From assembly GCF_000378465.1 (NCBI RefSeq), contig NZ_KB899930.1, forward strand, positions 24,557 to 88,556: a stretch of DNA of 64,000 nucleotides, in the 5' to 3' direction. The DNA comes from Elioraea tepidiphila DSM 17972. GTDB lineage: Bacteria; Pseudomonadota; Alphaproteobacteria; Acetobacterales; Acetobacteraceae. The position numbers were made by a program, and so were the translations under genes. The notes beneath the pieces were generated by a model. The model had not been told where the DNA came from, did no database searches, and saw nothing but the letters and a program-made list of their open reading frames with translations. This document shows, piece by piece, positions 1 through 10,980 of the stretch. Numbering within the stretch: position 1 is the stretch's first letter; the number at the start of each line of letters is the position of its first letter.

Positions 1-2
1 AC

Positions 3-599
3 CGCCGCACGGCCACCAACCTCGCAGAACCGATGGGCGTGCGCCCGGGTGTCGATGACCTCTCGTTCTTCCCGCTGCTCTACTGGCCGGTGACACCGGA
101 TCAGGGCGCGCTCGACGAACGTGGGGTGGAGGCGCTCAACGCCTTCATGGCGGAAGGCGGGATCGTGCTGTTCGACACGCGTGACGCGGGTTCGGGCCAG
201 GGCATGGCGGCCGGCGCGGAGGCGGCGCTGCGGCGCGTCACGCGCGGCCTCTCGATCCCGCCGCTCGCCCCGGTGCCGGCCGATCATGTGCTGACGCGCG
301 CCTTCTACCTGCTGACCGACTTCCCGGGCCGTTGGATCGGCGGCCAGGTCTGGGTGCAGCGCGACCAGGACCGCGCCAATGACAGCGTCAGCCCCGTGAT
401 CATCGGCGGGCATGACTGGGCGGCGGCCTGGGCGGTGGATGAGACGGGGCGCAACCCCTACGCCGCGGTGCCGGGGGGTGCGCGCCAGCGGCTGCTGGCG
501 TATCGTTTCGGCGTCAATCTGGTCATGTACGCGCTCACCGGCAACTACAAGGGCGACCAGGTGCACGTGCCGATCATCCTCGAACGGCTGGGGCAGTAG
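3..599 (+). CDS. DUF4159 domain membrane protein, 3' part
   Basis: The frame is open to the left edge, so the true start lies outside; 198 residues are visible. The visible part reads as the C-terminal DUF4159 domain, with segments such as LLYWPVTPD, GGIVLFDTRDAG and FYLLTDFPGRW and the end motif GNYKGDQVHVPIILERLGQ. In this family the domain follows an N-terminal BatA-type membrane region, and the genes usually sit in a MoxR ATPase / DUF58 / DUF4159 cluster. The next gene starts two bases after the stop and is the partner normally found there. The biochemical role is unknown; assembly or stress-related chaperone functions have been suggested for MoxR clusters. Family call by recognition of sequence and context. 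Confidence 0.85.
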   Translation, partial: RRTATNLAEPMGVRPGVDDLSFFPLLYWPVTPDQGALDERGVEALNAFMAEGGIVLFDTRDAGSGQGMAAGAEAALRRVTRGLSIPPLAPVPADHVLTRAFYLLTDFPGRWIGGQVWVQRDQDRANDSVSPVIIGGHDWAAAWAVDETGRNPYAAVPGGARQRLLAYRFGVNLVMYALTGNYKGDQVHVPIILERLGQ

Positions 600-601
600 C
601 G

Positions 602-2692
602 ATGGACGGAACGCGCGCCCTCGCCGCGGTGGTGTTCGAGCCGCTGCTGCCGCTGCCGCTGTTCTTCGCGCTGGCGGCGCTGGCCGTGCTCGCGGTGGCG
701 CTCGCGCTCTGGCGGCGCGCACGCGGGGCGTGGCTGCGCGGCTTCGTCGCCCTCGTGCTCATCCTCGCGATCGCCAATCCGCGCCTCGTGCAGGAGACGC
801 GCCAGGGGCTCACCGACATCGCCGTGCTGCTGGTGGACGAGACCGCGAGCCAGCGCGTCGGCGAGCGCGCCGCCCAGGCCGCCGCCGCGCGCGCGGAGAT
901 CGAGCGGCGCGTGCGCGACCTCGACGCGCTGGAACTCCGCACCGTCACCGTGCCCGAGGCGGGCAGCGCCGGCACGCGCCTGTTCGATGCGCTGGCCCGC
1001 GCGCTCGCCGAGATCCCGCGCGGCCGCTTCGCCGGCACGATCGCCGTCACCGACGGGCAGATCCACGACGCGCCGGCCGATGCGGCCGAGCCGATCGAGA
1101 CCGCGACGGGCGGCGCGCCGTTCCACCTGCTCCTGACCGGGCGCCCCGGCGAGACCGACCGGCGCGTGCGCGTGATCGAGGCCCCGCCCTTCGGCATCGT
1201 GGGGCGCAGCGTCGATGTGCGCGTCGTGGTCGAGGACCTGGGCGGGACGCCGGCGACCGCGCCCGTGACGCTGACCGAACGGCGCGACGGGGCGGCACCG
1301 CGCCGCACCCCCGTCCCGGTCGGGCGCGAGCACGTCATCTCGGTGCCGATCGAGCGGGCGGGCCAGACCGTGCTCGAGATCGAGGCCGAGGAACGCCCGG
1401 GCGAGGTGTCCCTGCTCAACAACCGCGCCGTGGTCGCGATCAACGGCGTGCGCGACCGGCTGCGCGTGCTGCTCGTCTCGGGCGAGCCGCATGCCGGCCA
1501 GCGCACCTGGCGGCGCCTGCTCAAGGCCGACCCGAATGTCGATCTGGTGCACTTCACCATCCTGCGCCCGCCGGAGAAGGACGACCTGACGCCGCTCTCG
1601 GAGCTGGCGCTGATCGCCTTTCCGGTGCGCGAGCTCTTTCAGGTGAAGCTGCGCGAGTTCGACCTGATCATCTTCGACCGCTTCAGCAATCGCGGCATCC
1701 TGCCGCCGATCTATCTGCGCAACATCGCCGACTACGTGCGCGGCGGCGGCGCGCTGCTGATGAGCGTGGGCCCGGAATTCGTCGGCCCCGCGAGCCTCTA
1801 CAACACCGCGCTCGGCCAGGTGCTGCCGGCGAGCCCCACAGGCCGGATCGCCGAGGCTCCGTACCGTGCGCGCGTCACCGAGCTCGGCGAGCGCCATCCG
1901 ATCACCACCGCGCTGCCGGGTGCGAATCTCGGCGACGCCGAGCCCGCCTGGGGCCGCTGGTATCGCCGCATCGAGACCGCCGCCCCGCGTGGTCAGGTGC
2001 TGATGAGCGGGCCGAACGACGAGCCGTTGCTGATCGCCGATCGGGTGGGCGAGGGGCGCGTGACCCTGCTGCTCTCCGACCATATCTGGCTCTGGAGCCG
2101 CAACCATGACGGCGGCGGGCCGCAGGGCGAGATCCTGCGCCGGGTCGCACACTGGCTGATGAAGGAGCCGGAGCTCGAGGAGGAGGACCTGCGCGTCCAC
2201 ATCGAGGGCGAGCGGCTGGTGATCGAACGACGCTCGATCGCCGAGGGTCCGCCGCCGCAGGTCACGGTCACCTCGCCCTCGGGCGCGGTCTCGACGCATA
2301 GCCTGGAGCCGGCCGGACCGGGCCGCGCGATCCTCGAACTGCCGGCGACCGAGCCGGGCGCGTGGCGCGTCAGCGACGGCACGCGCTTCGCCTTCGGTGC
2401 CGTGGGCGCGGCCAATCCGCTCGAACTCGCCGATCTGCGCGCGACCGCCGAGCGCGCGGGCGCGGCGGCCTCGCGCTCGGGCGGGGCGACGATGTGGCTT
2501 GCCGACGGGGTGCCGGATGTCCGCCGCGTGCTGGCCGAGCGGGCGGCGCGCGGCCAGGGCTGGATCGGGCTCCGGCGCAACCGCGACCACGTCGTCACCG
2601 GGGTCGCCGACCTGCCGCTGATGCCACCCTGGGCGGCGCTGCTCCTGATCCTTGGCGGCGCGGTCTGGGCCTGGCGCCGCGAGGGACGGTGA
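602..2692 (+). CDS. Large membrane protein of the MoxR/DUF4159 cluster
   Basis: A 696-residue protein with two membrane helices near the N-terminus (about residues 13-38 and 43-60), a long extracytoplasmic part and one C-terminal helix (about 674-691) ending in a basic tail. After the second helix there is a vWA-like stretch (AVLLVDETAS, then GTIAVTDGQIHDAP), followed by a beta-rich segment and a glutamine-amidotransferase-like fold region (LRVLLVSGEPHAGQRTWRRL, then FDLIIFDRFSNRGILPP, then GGGALLMSVGPEF). This layout is typical of the membrane protein encoded next to DUF4159 genes in alphaproteobacteria. It is probably co-transcribed with the upstream gene (2-base gap). Function not established; no catalytic cysteine triad of a true amidotransferase is obvious. 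Confidence 0.85.
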   Translation: MDGTRALAAVVFEPLLPLPLFFALAALAVLAVALALWRRARGAWLRGFVALVLILAIANPRLVQETRQGLTDIAVLLVDETASQRVGERAAQAAAARAEIERRVRDLDALELRTVTVPEAGSAGTRLFDALARALAEIPRGRFAGTIAVTDGQIHDAPADAAEPIETATGGAPFHLLLTGRPGETDRRVRVIEAPPFGIVGRSVDVRVVVEDLGGTPATAPVTLTERRDGAAPRRTPVPVGREHVISVPIERAGQTVLEIEAEERPGEVSLLNNRAVVAINGVRDRLRVLLVSGEPHAGQRTWRRLLKADPNVDLVHFTILRPPEKDDLTPLSELALIAFPVRELFQVKLREFDLIIFDRFSNRGILPPIYLRNIADYVRGGGALLMSVGPEFVGPASLYNTALGQVLPASPTGRIAEAPYRARVTELGERHPITTALPGANLGDAEPAWGRWYRRIETAAPRGQVLMSGPNDEPLLIADRVGEGRVTLLLSDHIWLWSRNHDGGGPQGEILRRVAHWLMKEPELEEEDLRVHIEGERLVIERRSIAEGPPPQVTVTSPSGAVSTHSLEPAGPGRAILELPATEPGAWRVSDGTRFAFGAVGAANPLELADLRATAERAGAAASRSGGATMWLADGVPDVRRVLAERAARGQGWIGLRRNRDHVVTGVADLPLMPPWAALLLILGGAVWAWRREGR

Positions 2693-2723
2693 TCGCGCGG
2701 CGGATCCGGGCTATGGGTCGGCG

Positions 2724-3254
2724 ATGATCCAGCGTCTCGCCCTCGCCGCCCTGCTCGCCCTCGCCCCGGCCGTCGCCCTCGCCCAGCCGACGGCCCGCGG
2801 CGCGCCGCCCGCACTCGACGAGGCTCCGCCCGCCGCCAACCCGACCGAAGCGCTGTTCAACGCCATCAATCTCGGCGACATGGACCAGGTACGCGCGGCG
2901 GTTGCGGCCGGCGCGGATACCGGGCGGCGCAACGTGCTGGGGCTGACGCCGCTCGACCTCGCGGTCGATCTCGGCCACTCGGAGATCGCGTTCTATCTGA
3001 TGTCGCTCGGCCGGACGAGCGCGCGTCCGGCCACCACCGCCCCGCCGCCTGCGGCCTCCCCGGCCCCGCGTCCGGCCCCGCCGCCCCGGGCGCCGGTGGT
3101 GCGCACCGCGCCCGCGCCCACCGCAACCGGTGCCGTGCCGATGGCGCCGCTCTGGCAGGGCGGCGGCGGCGCGCCGGTGCCCGAGGCCGGCTTCCTCGGC
3201 TTCGATGCCGGCCGGCCCGAGGGCGCCCGCCCGCCCCCGCGTCCGCGCGGCTGA
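2724..3254 (+). CDS. Secreted ankyrin-repeat protein
   Basis: A 176-residue protein starting with a signal peptide (about residues 1-21, ending ALAQ). Residues 36-95 hold about two ankyrin-like repeats (ALFNAINLGDMDQVRAAVAA; LGLTPLDLAVDLGHSEIAFY). The rest is a proline/alanine-rich low-complexity tail. The ATG at 2724 is preferred because it starts the signal peptide; the upstream in-frame ATG would bury it. It lies 31 bases after the membrane protein gene and may belong to the same transcript. Such small periplasmic ankyrin proteins usually mediate protein contacts; the partner cannot be told from the sequence. Confidence 0.75.
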   Translation: MIQRLALAALLALAPAVALAQPTARGAPPALDEAPPAANPTEALFNAINLGDMDQVRAAVAAGADTGRRNVLGLTPLDLAVDLGHSEIAFYLMSLGRTSARPATTAPPPAASPAPRPAPPPRAPVVRTAPAPTATGAVPMAPLWQGGGGAPVPEAGFLGFDAGRPEGARPPPRPRG

Positions 3255-3310
3255 CCGGACGCGCCACGCGGCGGCCGGAACGCCCAGAAAAAAAGACCGA
3301 TCAAAGGCTG

Positions 3311-3339
3311 CTGACGCACCCGCGCGGAGTGTGTAGCAT
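3311..3339 (+). promoter_or_regulatory. Candidate sigma-70 promoter of the peptide ABC operon
   Basis: CTGACG (3311-3316) and TAGCAT (3334-3339) are separated by 17 bases and each matches the consensus at four of six positions. It lies about 80 bases upstream of the binding-protein gene, in the only sizeable non-coding gap before this operon. Prediction from sequence only. Confidence 0.5.
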
Positions 3340-3371
3340 CTTCCGAGGCTCACGCATGCGGTTTGCGGGCA

Positions 3372-3388
3372 AGGGACGGAACGTCCCT
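3372..3388 (+). other. Perfect 7-bp hairpin in the leader of the ABC operon
   Basis: AGGGACG, loop GAA, CGTCCCT. It lies between the candidate promoter and the Shine-Dalgarno sequence GGGAGG (3403-3408). It could stabilise the leader or form part of a regulator site. The GGGACG arm resembles that of palindromes at 19687 and 25248. Confidence 0.45.
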
Positions 3389-3420
3389 GTCCGGGGCCCA
3401 ATGGGAGGTTTGTTGGGACG

Positions 3421-5217
3421 ATGAACGAGCAGGAACTCTGGCGCCTGATGCGTCGCGTGCGCGACGGGAAGATGTCGCGCCGCGCCTTCGCCCGCCGCAT
3501 GGCGGCATTCGGCATCACCGCGCCGATGGCGACGCAGCTGCTGACCTTCGCCGGCGTCAGTCCGGCTTCGGCGCAGAGCGTGCCCGCCTATCGGCCGACC
3601 CGCCGCGGCGGTGGCGGTCACCTGAAGATCCTCTATTGGCAGGCCGCGACGCTGCTCAATCCGCATTTCGCGGTCGGCACCACCAACCAGGACGCGAGCC
3701 GCGTGTTCCATGAACCGCTCGCCGGCTGGGCGGCCGACGGCACGCTGGTGCCGATCCTGGCGGCCGAGGTTCCGTCGATCGAGAACAAGGGCGTGGCCGA
3801 GGATGGGCGGTCGGTCACCTGGAAGCTGAAGCGCAACGTGAAGTGGCACGACGGCGAGCAGTTCTCGGCCGACGACGTGCTGTTCAACTACGAGTACGCG
3901 AAGAACCCGCAGATCGCCGGCACCACCTCGGGCAGCTACCGCGACGTCAACGTCGTCAAGGTGGACGACTTCACGGTGCGCGTCGAGTTCGACAAGCCGA
4001 CCCCGTTCTGGGCCGACGCTTTCGTCGGCGCGGTCGGGCTGATGATCCCGAAGCACCTCTACAAGGACTATGCCGGGGCGAACGCGCGCGAGGCGCCGGC
4101 GAATCTGCGCCCCGTGGGCACCGGCGCGTACCGCTTCGTCAGCTTCGCGCCGGGCGACCTGCTGCGCGGCGAGGCCTTCGCCGACTACCACACCGAGAAC
4201 CGCCCCTATTTCGACACGATGGAGATCAAGGGCGGCGGCGACGCAGTGTCGGCCGCGCGCGCGGTCCTGCAGACCGGCGACTACGACTACGCCTGGAACC
4301 TGCAGGTCGAGGACCAGACCCTGCAGCGGCTCGAGGCGGCCGGCCGCGGGCGGGTGAACATCGTCGAGGGCGGCTCGATCGAGTTCATCCAGCTCAACGC
4401 CACCGACCCGAACCGCGAGGTGGATGGCGAACGCTCGCACATCTCCACCCAGCACCCGGCGTTCCGCGACCCGGCGGTGCGCCAGGCGATGGCGCTGCTG
4501 GTGGACCGCCAGTCGATCCAGAACTTCATCTACGGCCGCACCGGCCCCGCGACGCCGAACTTCCTGAACGCCCCGCCGCGCTTCCGGTCGCCGAACATGA
4601 CGATGGAGTTCAGCGTCGAGCGGGCGAACCAGCTCCTCGATCAGGCCGGCTGGGCGCGCGGCGGCGACGGCATCCGCGCCAAGGACGGCGTGCGGCTGAA
4701 GTTCCTCTACCAGACCTCGATCAACGCGCCGCGCCAGCGCACGCAGCAGATCATCCAGCAGGCGGCGCGCCGCGCGGGGATCGAGATCGAGCTGAAGTCG
4801 GTGGTCGCCTCGGTGTTCTTCTCCTCGGATGTCGGCAATCCCGACACCTACGGGAAGTTCTACGCCGACATGCAGATGTACACGACGACGATGCCGCAGG
4901 CCGATCCGCAGCGGTTCATGAACCAGTACGTGTCGTGGGAGGTGTCACAGAAGGCGAACTCCTGGCAGGGGCGCAACATCGTCCGCTGGCGCAACGACGA
5001 GTACGACCGTGCCTATCGCGCGGCGGAGGGCGAGCTCGATCCGGTGAAGCGGGCGGCGCTGTTCATCCGCATGAACGACCTGATCGTCGGCTCGAACCAC
5101 GTCATCCCGATCGTGCAGCGCCCGCTGGTCAGCGCCAGCCTGAACAACCTCCGGCCGGTGCTGAGCGGCTGGGACACGACGATGTGGCTGCTGCGCGACT
5201 GGTACCGCGAGACCTGA
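3421..5217 (+). CDS. Peptide ABC transporter substrate-binding protein (SBP family 5)
   Basis: A 598-residue periplasmic binding protein of the DppA/OppA class. The N-terminus carries a twin-arginine-like signal (SRRAFARR at 19-26, hydrophobic stretch, likely cleavage near residue 51 after SPASA). The family hallmark SVTWKLKRNVKWHDGEQF, followed by SADDVLFNYE, is intact, as is the later region AFRDPAVRQAMALLVDR. Ligand class within the family (di/oligopeptide, or other cargo such as nickel or glutathione) cannot be read from sequence. It is the first gene of a five-gene import operon; GGGAGG lies 12 bases before the ATG, and a candidate promoter lies upstream. Confidence 0.95.
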   Translation: MNEQELWRLMRRVRDGKMSRRAFARRMAAFGITAPMATQLLTFAGVSPASAQSVPAYRPTRRGGGGHLKILYWQAATLLNPHFAVGTTNQDASRVFHEPLAGWAADGTLVPILAAEVPSIENKGVAEDGRSVTWKLKRNVKWHDGEQFSADDVLFNYEYAKNPQIAGTTSGSYRDVNVVKVDDFTVRVEFDKPTPFWADAFVGAVGLMIPKHLYKDYAGANAREAPANLRPVGTGAYRFVSFAPGDLLRGEAFADYHTENRPYFDTMEIKGGGDAVSAARAVLQTGDYDYAWNLQVEDQTLQRLEAAGRGRVNIVEGGSIEFIQLNATDPNREVDGERSHISTQHPAFRDPAVRQAMALLVDRQSIQNFIYGRTGPATPNFLNAPPRFRSPNMTMEFSVERANQLLDQAGWARGGDGIRAKDGVRLKFLYQTSINAPRQRTQQIIQQAARRAGIEIELKSVVASVFFSSDVGNPDTYGKFYADMQMYTTTMPQADPQRFMNQYVSWEVSQKANSWQGRNIVRWRNDEYDRAYRAAEGELDPVKRAALFIRMNDLIVGSNHVIPIVQRPLVSASLNNLRPVLSGWDTTMWLLRDWYRET

Positions 5218-5236
5218 TGCGGCCCGCGCCCGGCGC

Positions 5237-6196
5237 GTGACGCAGTACGTCATCCGTCGCCTGCTGATCGCGATCCCGAGCCTGCTCGGGATCAGCGTGA
5301 TCCTCTTCACGGTGCTGGCGCTCGCGCCGGGCGATCCGTTCGAGGAACTGGCGACCAACCCCGCCATCCCGCCCGAAGTGCGCCTGCAATTGCGGGCGAG
5401 CCTCGGGCTCGATGACCCGATCCATGTCCGCTACATCGCCTGGCTGACTTCGATGCTGCGCGGCGAATGGGGCTATTCGTTCGTCAGCCGCATCAACGTC
5501 GACCAGCTGATCCTCCAGCGCCTGCCGACCACGCTCATCGTCATCGGCACCTCCCAGGTGGTCGCGCTGCTGATCGCCCTGCCGGTGGGCGTGCTGGCGG
5601 CCACGCGACCCTATTCGCTGTTCGACAAGATCGCCAATACCCTCGCCTTCATCGGCTTCTCGCTGCCGACCTTCTTCACCGGGCTGCTGTTCATCCTGTT
5701 CTTCTCGATCTATCTCGACTGGCTGCCGTTCGTGTACCGCACGCAGATCGAGGCGACCGGCTGGCGCTGGTTCTGGGAGCAGGTGAAGCAGACGATCATG
5801 CCGGTGATGGTGCTCGGCCTGTTCCAGGGCGCGGCCTGGACGCGCTTTGTCCGCTCCGCCGTGCTCGATGTGATCCGGCTCGACTACGTGACCACCGCGC
5901 GCTCCAAGGGCCTGCCCGAGCGCACCGTCATCACCAAGCACGTGGTGCGCAACGCGCTGATCCCGGTGGTGACGCTGGTCGCGCTGCAGATGCCGGTGGT
6001 GTTCGGCGGCGCGATCGTCACGGAACAGATCTTCCGCGTGCCCGGCATCGGCTCGCTGCTGATCACTGCGATCCTGTCCAACGACACGCCGGTGATCATG
6101 GCCGTGACCTTCGTGTTCGCCTGCCTCGTCGTGTTCTTCAACCTGCTCGCCGACGTGATCTATGGCTGGCTCGACCCTCGCATCAGCTACCGCTAG
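5237..6196 (+). CDS. Peptide ABC transporter permease, DppB type
   Basis: A 319-residue inner-membrane permease with about six helices. The first helix and the periplasmic loop with LGLDDPIHVRYIAWL are typical of DppB/OppB. The ATPase-contact loop (EAA motif) is TTARSKGLPERTVITKHVVRNALIP. The start is GTG, 19 bases after the binding-protein stop; no better ATG exists. It would pair with the DppC-type permease that overlaps its 3' end. Confidence 0.95.
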   Translation: MTQYVIRRLLIAIPSLLGISVILFTVLALAPGDPFEELATNPAIPPEVRLQLRASLGLDDPIHVRYIAWLTSMLRGEWGYSFVSRINVDQLILQRLPTTLIVIGTSQVVALLIALPVGVLAATRPYSLFDKIANTLAFIGFSLPTFFTGLLFILFFSIYLDWLPFVYRTQIEATGWRWFWEQVKQTIMPVMVLGLFQGAAWTRFVRSAVLDVIRLDYVTTARSKGLPERTVITKHVVRNALIPVVTLVALQMPVVFGGAIVTEQIFRVPGIGSLLITAILSNDTPVIMAVTFVFACLVVFFNLLADVIYGWLDPRISYR

Positions 6197-7099
6197 CGCA
6201 CCCCCGGCGGGCACCGTGCCGCGCAAGCGCGTCTCGCCCTGGGGCGAGGCGTGGCGGCGCTTCCGCAAGCACCGGCTCGCGGTGGCCAGCGCCGTCGTGC
6301 TGTCGGTGATCATCCTTGCCGTCCTGCTGGGCCCGCTCGTCTGGCGCGTGCCGATCGACGAGATCGACTTCAGCGTCCGGCTCGAGGGCCCGTCCTGGGC
6401 GCACCCGCTCGGCACCGACGATCTCGGCCAGGATCTGCTCGCGCGCATGCTCTATGGCGGGCGGATCTCGCTCGCGGTCGGCTTCGCGGCCATGCTGGTC
6501 GCGGTGCTGCTCGGCACATTGGTGGGCTCGGTCGCCGGCATCGCCTCGGGGCGCGTCGATGCCTTCCTGATGTGGCTGACCGACCTGTTCCTCTCGCTGC
6601 CCGAACTGCCGCTGCTGCTGCTCGTGATCTACCTGTTCCGCGACACGCTGCGCAGCCTGGTCGGCGCCGAGCTCGGCGTATTCATCCTGATCGTCTCGGT
6701 GATCGGCGGGTTCCGCTGGATGCCGGTCGCGCGGCTGGTGCGCGCGCAGTTCTTCTCCCTGCGCGAGAAGGAGTTCGTCGAGGCCGCCCGCGCCCTCGGC
6801 GCCTCGACGCCGCGGCTGGTGGTGCGCCACATCCTCCCGAATGCGCTCGGCCCGGTGATCGTCGCCGCCACGATCGACATCGCCGCCGCGATCATCGCCG
6901 AATCGACCCTCTCCTTCCTCGGCCTCGGCTTCCCGCCCGACATCCCCACCTGGGGCCGGCTGCTGTTCGACGCCAAGGACAATCTCGACTTCGCGCCGCA
7001 CTGGGCGCTGTTCCCGGGGCTCGCGATCTTCCTCACCGTGCTGACCATCAACTTCGTCGGCGACGGGCTGCGCGACGCGCTCGATCCGCGGAGAGTCGT

Positions 7100-7103
<4 letters not shown>
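6162..7103 (+). CDS. Peptide ABC transporter permease, DppC type
   Basis: A 313-residue permease with a cytoplasmic N-terminal extension, a first helix near residues 38-60 (ending before the LGTDDLGQDLLARMLYGGR motif shared by DppC/OppC proteins) and the EAA loop EAARALGASTPRLVVRHILPN. The ATG chosen overlaps the upstream permease by 35 bases. A shorter form beginning at a downstream codon is possible, since the first 20 residues are not conserved. Translation is probably coupled to the upstream gene. Confidence 0.93.
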
Positions 7104-8085
<982 letters not shown>

Positions 8086-8089
<4 letters not shown>

Positions 8090-9081
8090 CCGTGCCCGCC
8101 TCCTCGCCCCGCCCCGGCCCCCTCCTGCGGGTGAAGGACCTCGTCAAGCGCTTCCCCGTGAAGGGCGGCATCCTGCGCCGCACGATCGACGAGGTGCATG
8201 CGGTCTCGGGCGTGACCTTCGACCTCGCCCCCGGCGAGACGCTCGGCGTGGTCGGCGAATCGGGCTGCGGCAAGTCCACCACCGGGCGCTGCATCCTGCG
8301 CCTGATCGAACCGACCGCGGGCGAGGTCTGGTTCGAGGGGAGGGACGTCACCGCGATGGACCGCAAGGCGCTCGGCGCGCTCCGGCGGGACATGCAGATC
8401 ATCTTCCAGGACCCCTTCGCGTCGCTCAATCCGCGCATGACCGTGGGCGCGATCATCGGCGAGGCGCTGGTGATCCATCAGCTCGCGCGCGGGCGCGAGA
8501 TCGAGGACCGGGTCGCCGAGCTGCTCGAGACCGTGGGCCTGAACGCGGATCACATGCGCCGCTTCCCGCACGAGTTCTCGGGCGGGCAGCGCCAGCGCAT
8601 CGGCATCGCGCGCGCGCTCGCGGTCTCGCCCAAGCTGGTCGTCTGCGACGAGCCGGTCTCCGCGCTCGACGTCTCGATCCAGGCCCAGGTGGTGAACCTG
8701 CTGGAGGACCTCCAGGAGAAGTTCGGCCTCACCTACCTGTTCATCGCGCACGACCTCTCGGTGGTGGAGCACATCAGCGACCGCGTGGCGGTGATGTATC
8801 TGGGGCGGATCGTCGAGCTCGCCTCCTCGCGCGAGCTCTACACCACGCCGCTGCATCCCTACACCGAGGCGCTGCTCTCCGCGGTGCCGATCCCGGATCC
8901 GACGCTCAAGCGCACGCGCATCCGTCTTCAGGGCGATGTGCCGAGCCCGCTCAACCCGCCTTCAGGCTGCCATTTCCACACGCGCTGCCCGATCGCGAAG
9001 CAGGATCTCTGCTCGGTTGAGGTGCCCGAGCTGCGCGAGGCGCGGCCGGGCCACTGGGTCTCGTGTCACCTGCGCGGCTGA
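8086..9081 (+). CDS. Peptide ABC transporter ATPase, DppF/OppF type
   Basis: A 331-residue ATPase, the second nucleotide-binding subunit of the transporter. It begins at a GTG in another GTGA overlap; a second GTG two codons on is an alternative. Walker [10 protein letters not shown], signature [15 protein letters not shown], Walker [13 protein letters not shown] and the C-terminal cysteine cluster ([18 protein letters not shown]) are intact. With the preceding gene it forms the heterodimeric motor. The operon ends here; the next gene is on the opposite strand, 18 bases away. Confidence 0.95.
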
Positions 9082-9099
9082 GCCGCGCGATGCGGGCGA

Positions 9100-9258
9100 T
9101 CAGACCAGGAAGATCGCCATCAGGATCAGCAGCAGCACGATCCCGGCGATCGACCACACCGTGAAGGTGATGAAGTTGCCGTAGACGCGCTGGCGCGACT
9201 TGAGGAACTCCGCCTGCTTCGGATCATCCGCCATCACCGCCCCGCCGTGCTGCGCCAT
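9100..9258 (-). CDS. aa3-type cytochrome c oxidase subunit IV (short form)
   Basis: A 52-residue protein with a polar N-terminus (ADDPKQAEFLKSRQRVYGNF) and a single membrane helix from about residue 29 to the end. This is the pattern of the small bacterial CoxIV subunit that packs against aa3 oxidases in alphaproteobacteria. Start at ATG; a second ATG eight codons downstream is possible. It lies downstream of purN, as in several relatives, away from the main oxidase genes. Its presence implies an aa3-type terminal oxidase elsewhere in the genome. Confidence 0.85.
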   Translation of the reverse strand: MAQHGGAVMADDPKQAEFLKSRQRVYGNFITFTVWSIAGIVLLLILMAIFLV

Positions 9259-9286
9259 CGTCGCCCCTCGCTGTCGTCTCCGCCTT

Positions 9287-9925
9287 CTAGTCGCAGCCCG
9301 GCGCGCCCGGCAAGGGGTTGAACAGCACGGCCTCGCGCGGCGCCGGCCGGCCGCCGCCCCGGATGAAGGAGGCGAGGGCGGCGGGGTAGAGCACGTGCTC
9401 GGCCGCGAGCACACGCGCAGCCAGCGCGTCCGCATCGTCCCCCGGCAGCACCGGCACGGCCGCCTGGGCGAGGATCGGCCCCTCGTCGGTGCCCTCGGTG
9501 ACGAGATGCACCGTGCAGCCATGCAGCGTCACCCCGGCGGCCAGCGCGCGCGCGTGCGTGTTGAGGCCCGGAAAGGCGGGCAGCAGGCTCGGGTGGATGT
9601 TCAGCATCCGCCCCTGCCACAGCCCGACCAGATAGGGGGTGAGCACGCGCATATACCCGGCGAGGCAGACGAGTTCCGCACCCGCACCGTGCAGCGCCGC
9701 CTGCACCGCCGCCTCGTGCGCCGCCCGGTCGCGGCCGAAGCGGCGGTGCTCGACCAGCGCGGTCGGCACGCCGGCGGCCTCCGCCGCCGCGAGCCCCGGC
9801 GCGCCGGCCACGTTCGACAGCACCAGCACGATCTCGGCCGGATAGCCGGGATCGGCGGCTGCGGCGAGCAGGGCGCGGAGGTTGCTGCCGCGGCCCGAGA
9901 TCAGCACCGCGACGCGGCGCTTCAT
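9287..9925 (-). CDS. purN: Phosphoribosylglycinamide formyltransferase
   Basis: A 212-residue enzyme that transfers a formyl group from 10-formyl-THF to GAR in purine synthesis. The nucleotide-binding start [11 protein letters not shown] is present. The catalytic set is N109, H111 (in NIHPSLLP) and D147 (in VTEGTDEGP), the same spacing as N106/H108/D144 of the E. coli enzyme. The start codon overlaps the purM stop by 4 bases, so translation is probably coupled. Full-length and normal. Confidence 0.97.
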   Translation of the reverse strand: MKRRVAVLISGRGSNLRALLAAAADPGYPAEIVLVLSNVAGAPGLAAAEAAGVPTALVEHRRFGRDRAAHEAAVQAALHGAGAELVCLAGYMRVLTPYLVGLWQGRMLNIHPSLLPAFPGLNTHARALAAGVTLHGCTVHLVTEGTDEGPILAQAAVPVLPGDDADALAARVLAAEHVLYPAALASFIRGGGRPAPREAVLFNPLPGAPGCD

Positions 9926-10980
9926 CCCGGCCAGCCCTCGGGCAGCGCGATGGTCACGCGCGCCGCGCCCGCACCCGCGCGCAGCACGCCGATCCGGTGC
10001 ACGGTCTCGCCGGCCTCGCGCAGGATCGTCTCGGCCTCGTCCGCCCGCGCGGCTGCCACCACCGCCACCATGCCGATGCCGCAGTTGAACACCCGCAGCA
10101 TCTCCTCCGGCGCGACGCCGCCCTGCCGCGCGAGCCAGGCGAACACCGGCGGCACGGGCCAGGACGACGCGTCAAGTGCCGCCTCGATGCCCGCGGGCAG
10201 CGCGCGCGGCAGGTTGCCCGGCAGGCCGCCGCCCGTGATGTGCGCCGCCGCCTTGAGCAGCCCGGCCCGGTGCAGCGCGAGCAGGCTCGCCACATAGATC
10301 CGCGTCGGCGCGAGCAGCGCCTCGCCGAGCCGCGCCCCCGCCTGCCAGGGGCAGGGCGCCTGCCAGCGCGCCGCGTCGCCGCCGGCGATCCGCCGCACCA
10401 GCGAGAATCCGTTCGAATGCACGCCCGTCGAGGCGAGGCCCAGCAGCACGTCGCCGGCGCCCACATCGTCGCGCGGCAACAGCCGCCCGCGCTCGGCCGC
10501 GCCGACCGCGAAACCCGCGAGATCGTAGTCGCCGCCGCGATACATGCCCGGCATCTCGGCGGTCTCGCCGCCGATCAGCGCGCAGCCGGCGATCCGGCAG
10601 CCCTCGGCGATGCCGGCGATCACATGCGCCGCCTCGTCCACCTCCAGCCTGCCGGTGGCGAAGTAGTCGAGGAAGAACAGCGGCTCCGCGCCCTGCACCA
10701 CCAGGTCGTTCACGCACATCGCGACGAGATCGATGCCGACCGTCTCGTGGTGCCCGGTCTCGATCGCGATGCGCAGCTTGGTGCCGACCCCGTCGGTGCT
10801 CGCGACCAGCACCGGATCGGCGTAGCCGGCGGCGCGCAGGTCGAACAGCGCGCCGAAGCCGCCGATGCCGCCCATGACGCCGGCCCGGGCGGTGGCGCGG
10901 GCGAGCGGCTTGATCCGCTCGACCAGCGCGTCGCCGGCGTCGATGTCCACCCCGGCGTCGCGATAGCTCAGGCTTGGTAT
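9922..10980 (-). CDS. purM: Phosphoribosylformylglycinamidine cyclo-ligase
   Basis: This is AIR synthetase, the step after PurL. It has the AIRS N-terminal motif [20 protein letters not shown], the region GVGTKLRIA and the [11 protein letters not shown] motif. The start is unusual. The family N-terminus [10 protein letters not shown] is preceded in frame by ATA at 10980-10978, and GGAGG (complement of 10986-10990) lies 5 bases upstream of it. There is no in-frame ATG, GTG or TTG between there and far inside the divergent gene. CTG at 10971 is the other non-standard choice; the first GTG (10950) would delete the conserved motif. I annotate the ATA start (352 residues); a base error or a real non-AUG start are both possible. 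Divergent from the DUF2066 gene across 78 bases. Confidence 0.93.
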   Translation of the reverse strand: MPSLSYRDAGVDIDAGDALVERIKPLARATARAGVMGGIGGFGALFDLRAAGYADPVLVASTDGVGTKLRIAIETGHHETVGIDLVAMCVNDLVVQGAEPLFFLDYFATGRLEVDEAAHVIAGIAEGCRIAGCALIGGETAEMPGMYRGGDYDLAGFAVGAAERGRLLPRDDVGAGDVLLGLASTGVHSNGFSLVRRIAGGDAARWQAPCPWQAGARLGEALLAPTRIYVASLLALHRAGLLKAAAHITGGGLPGNLPRALPAGIEAALDASSWPVPPVFAWLARQGGVAPEEMLRVFNCGIGMVAVVAAARADEAETILREAGETVHRIGVLRAGAGAARVTIALPEGWPG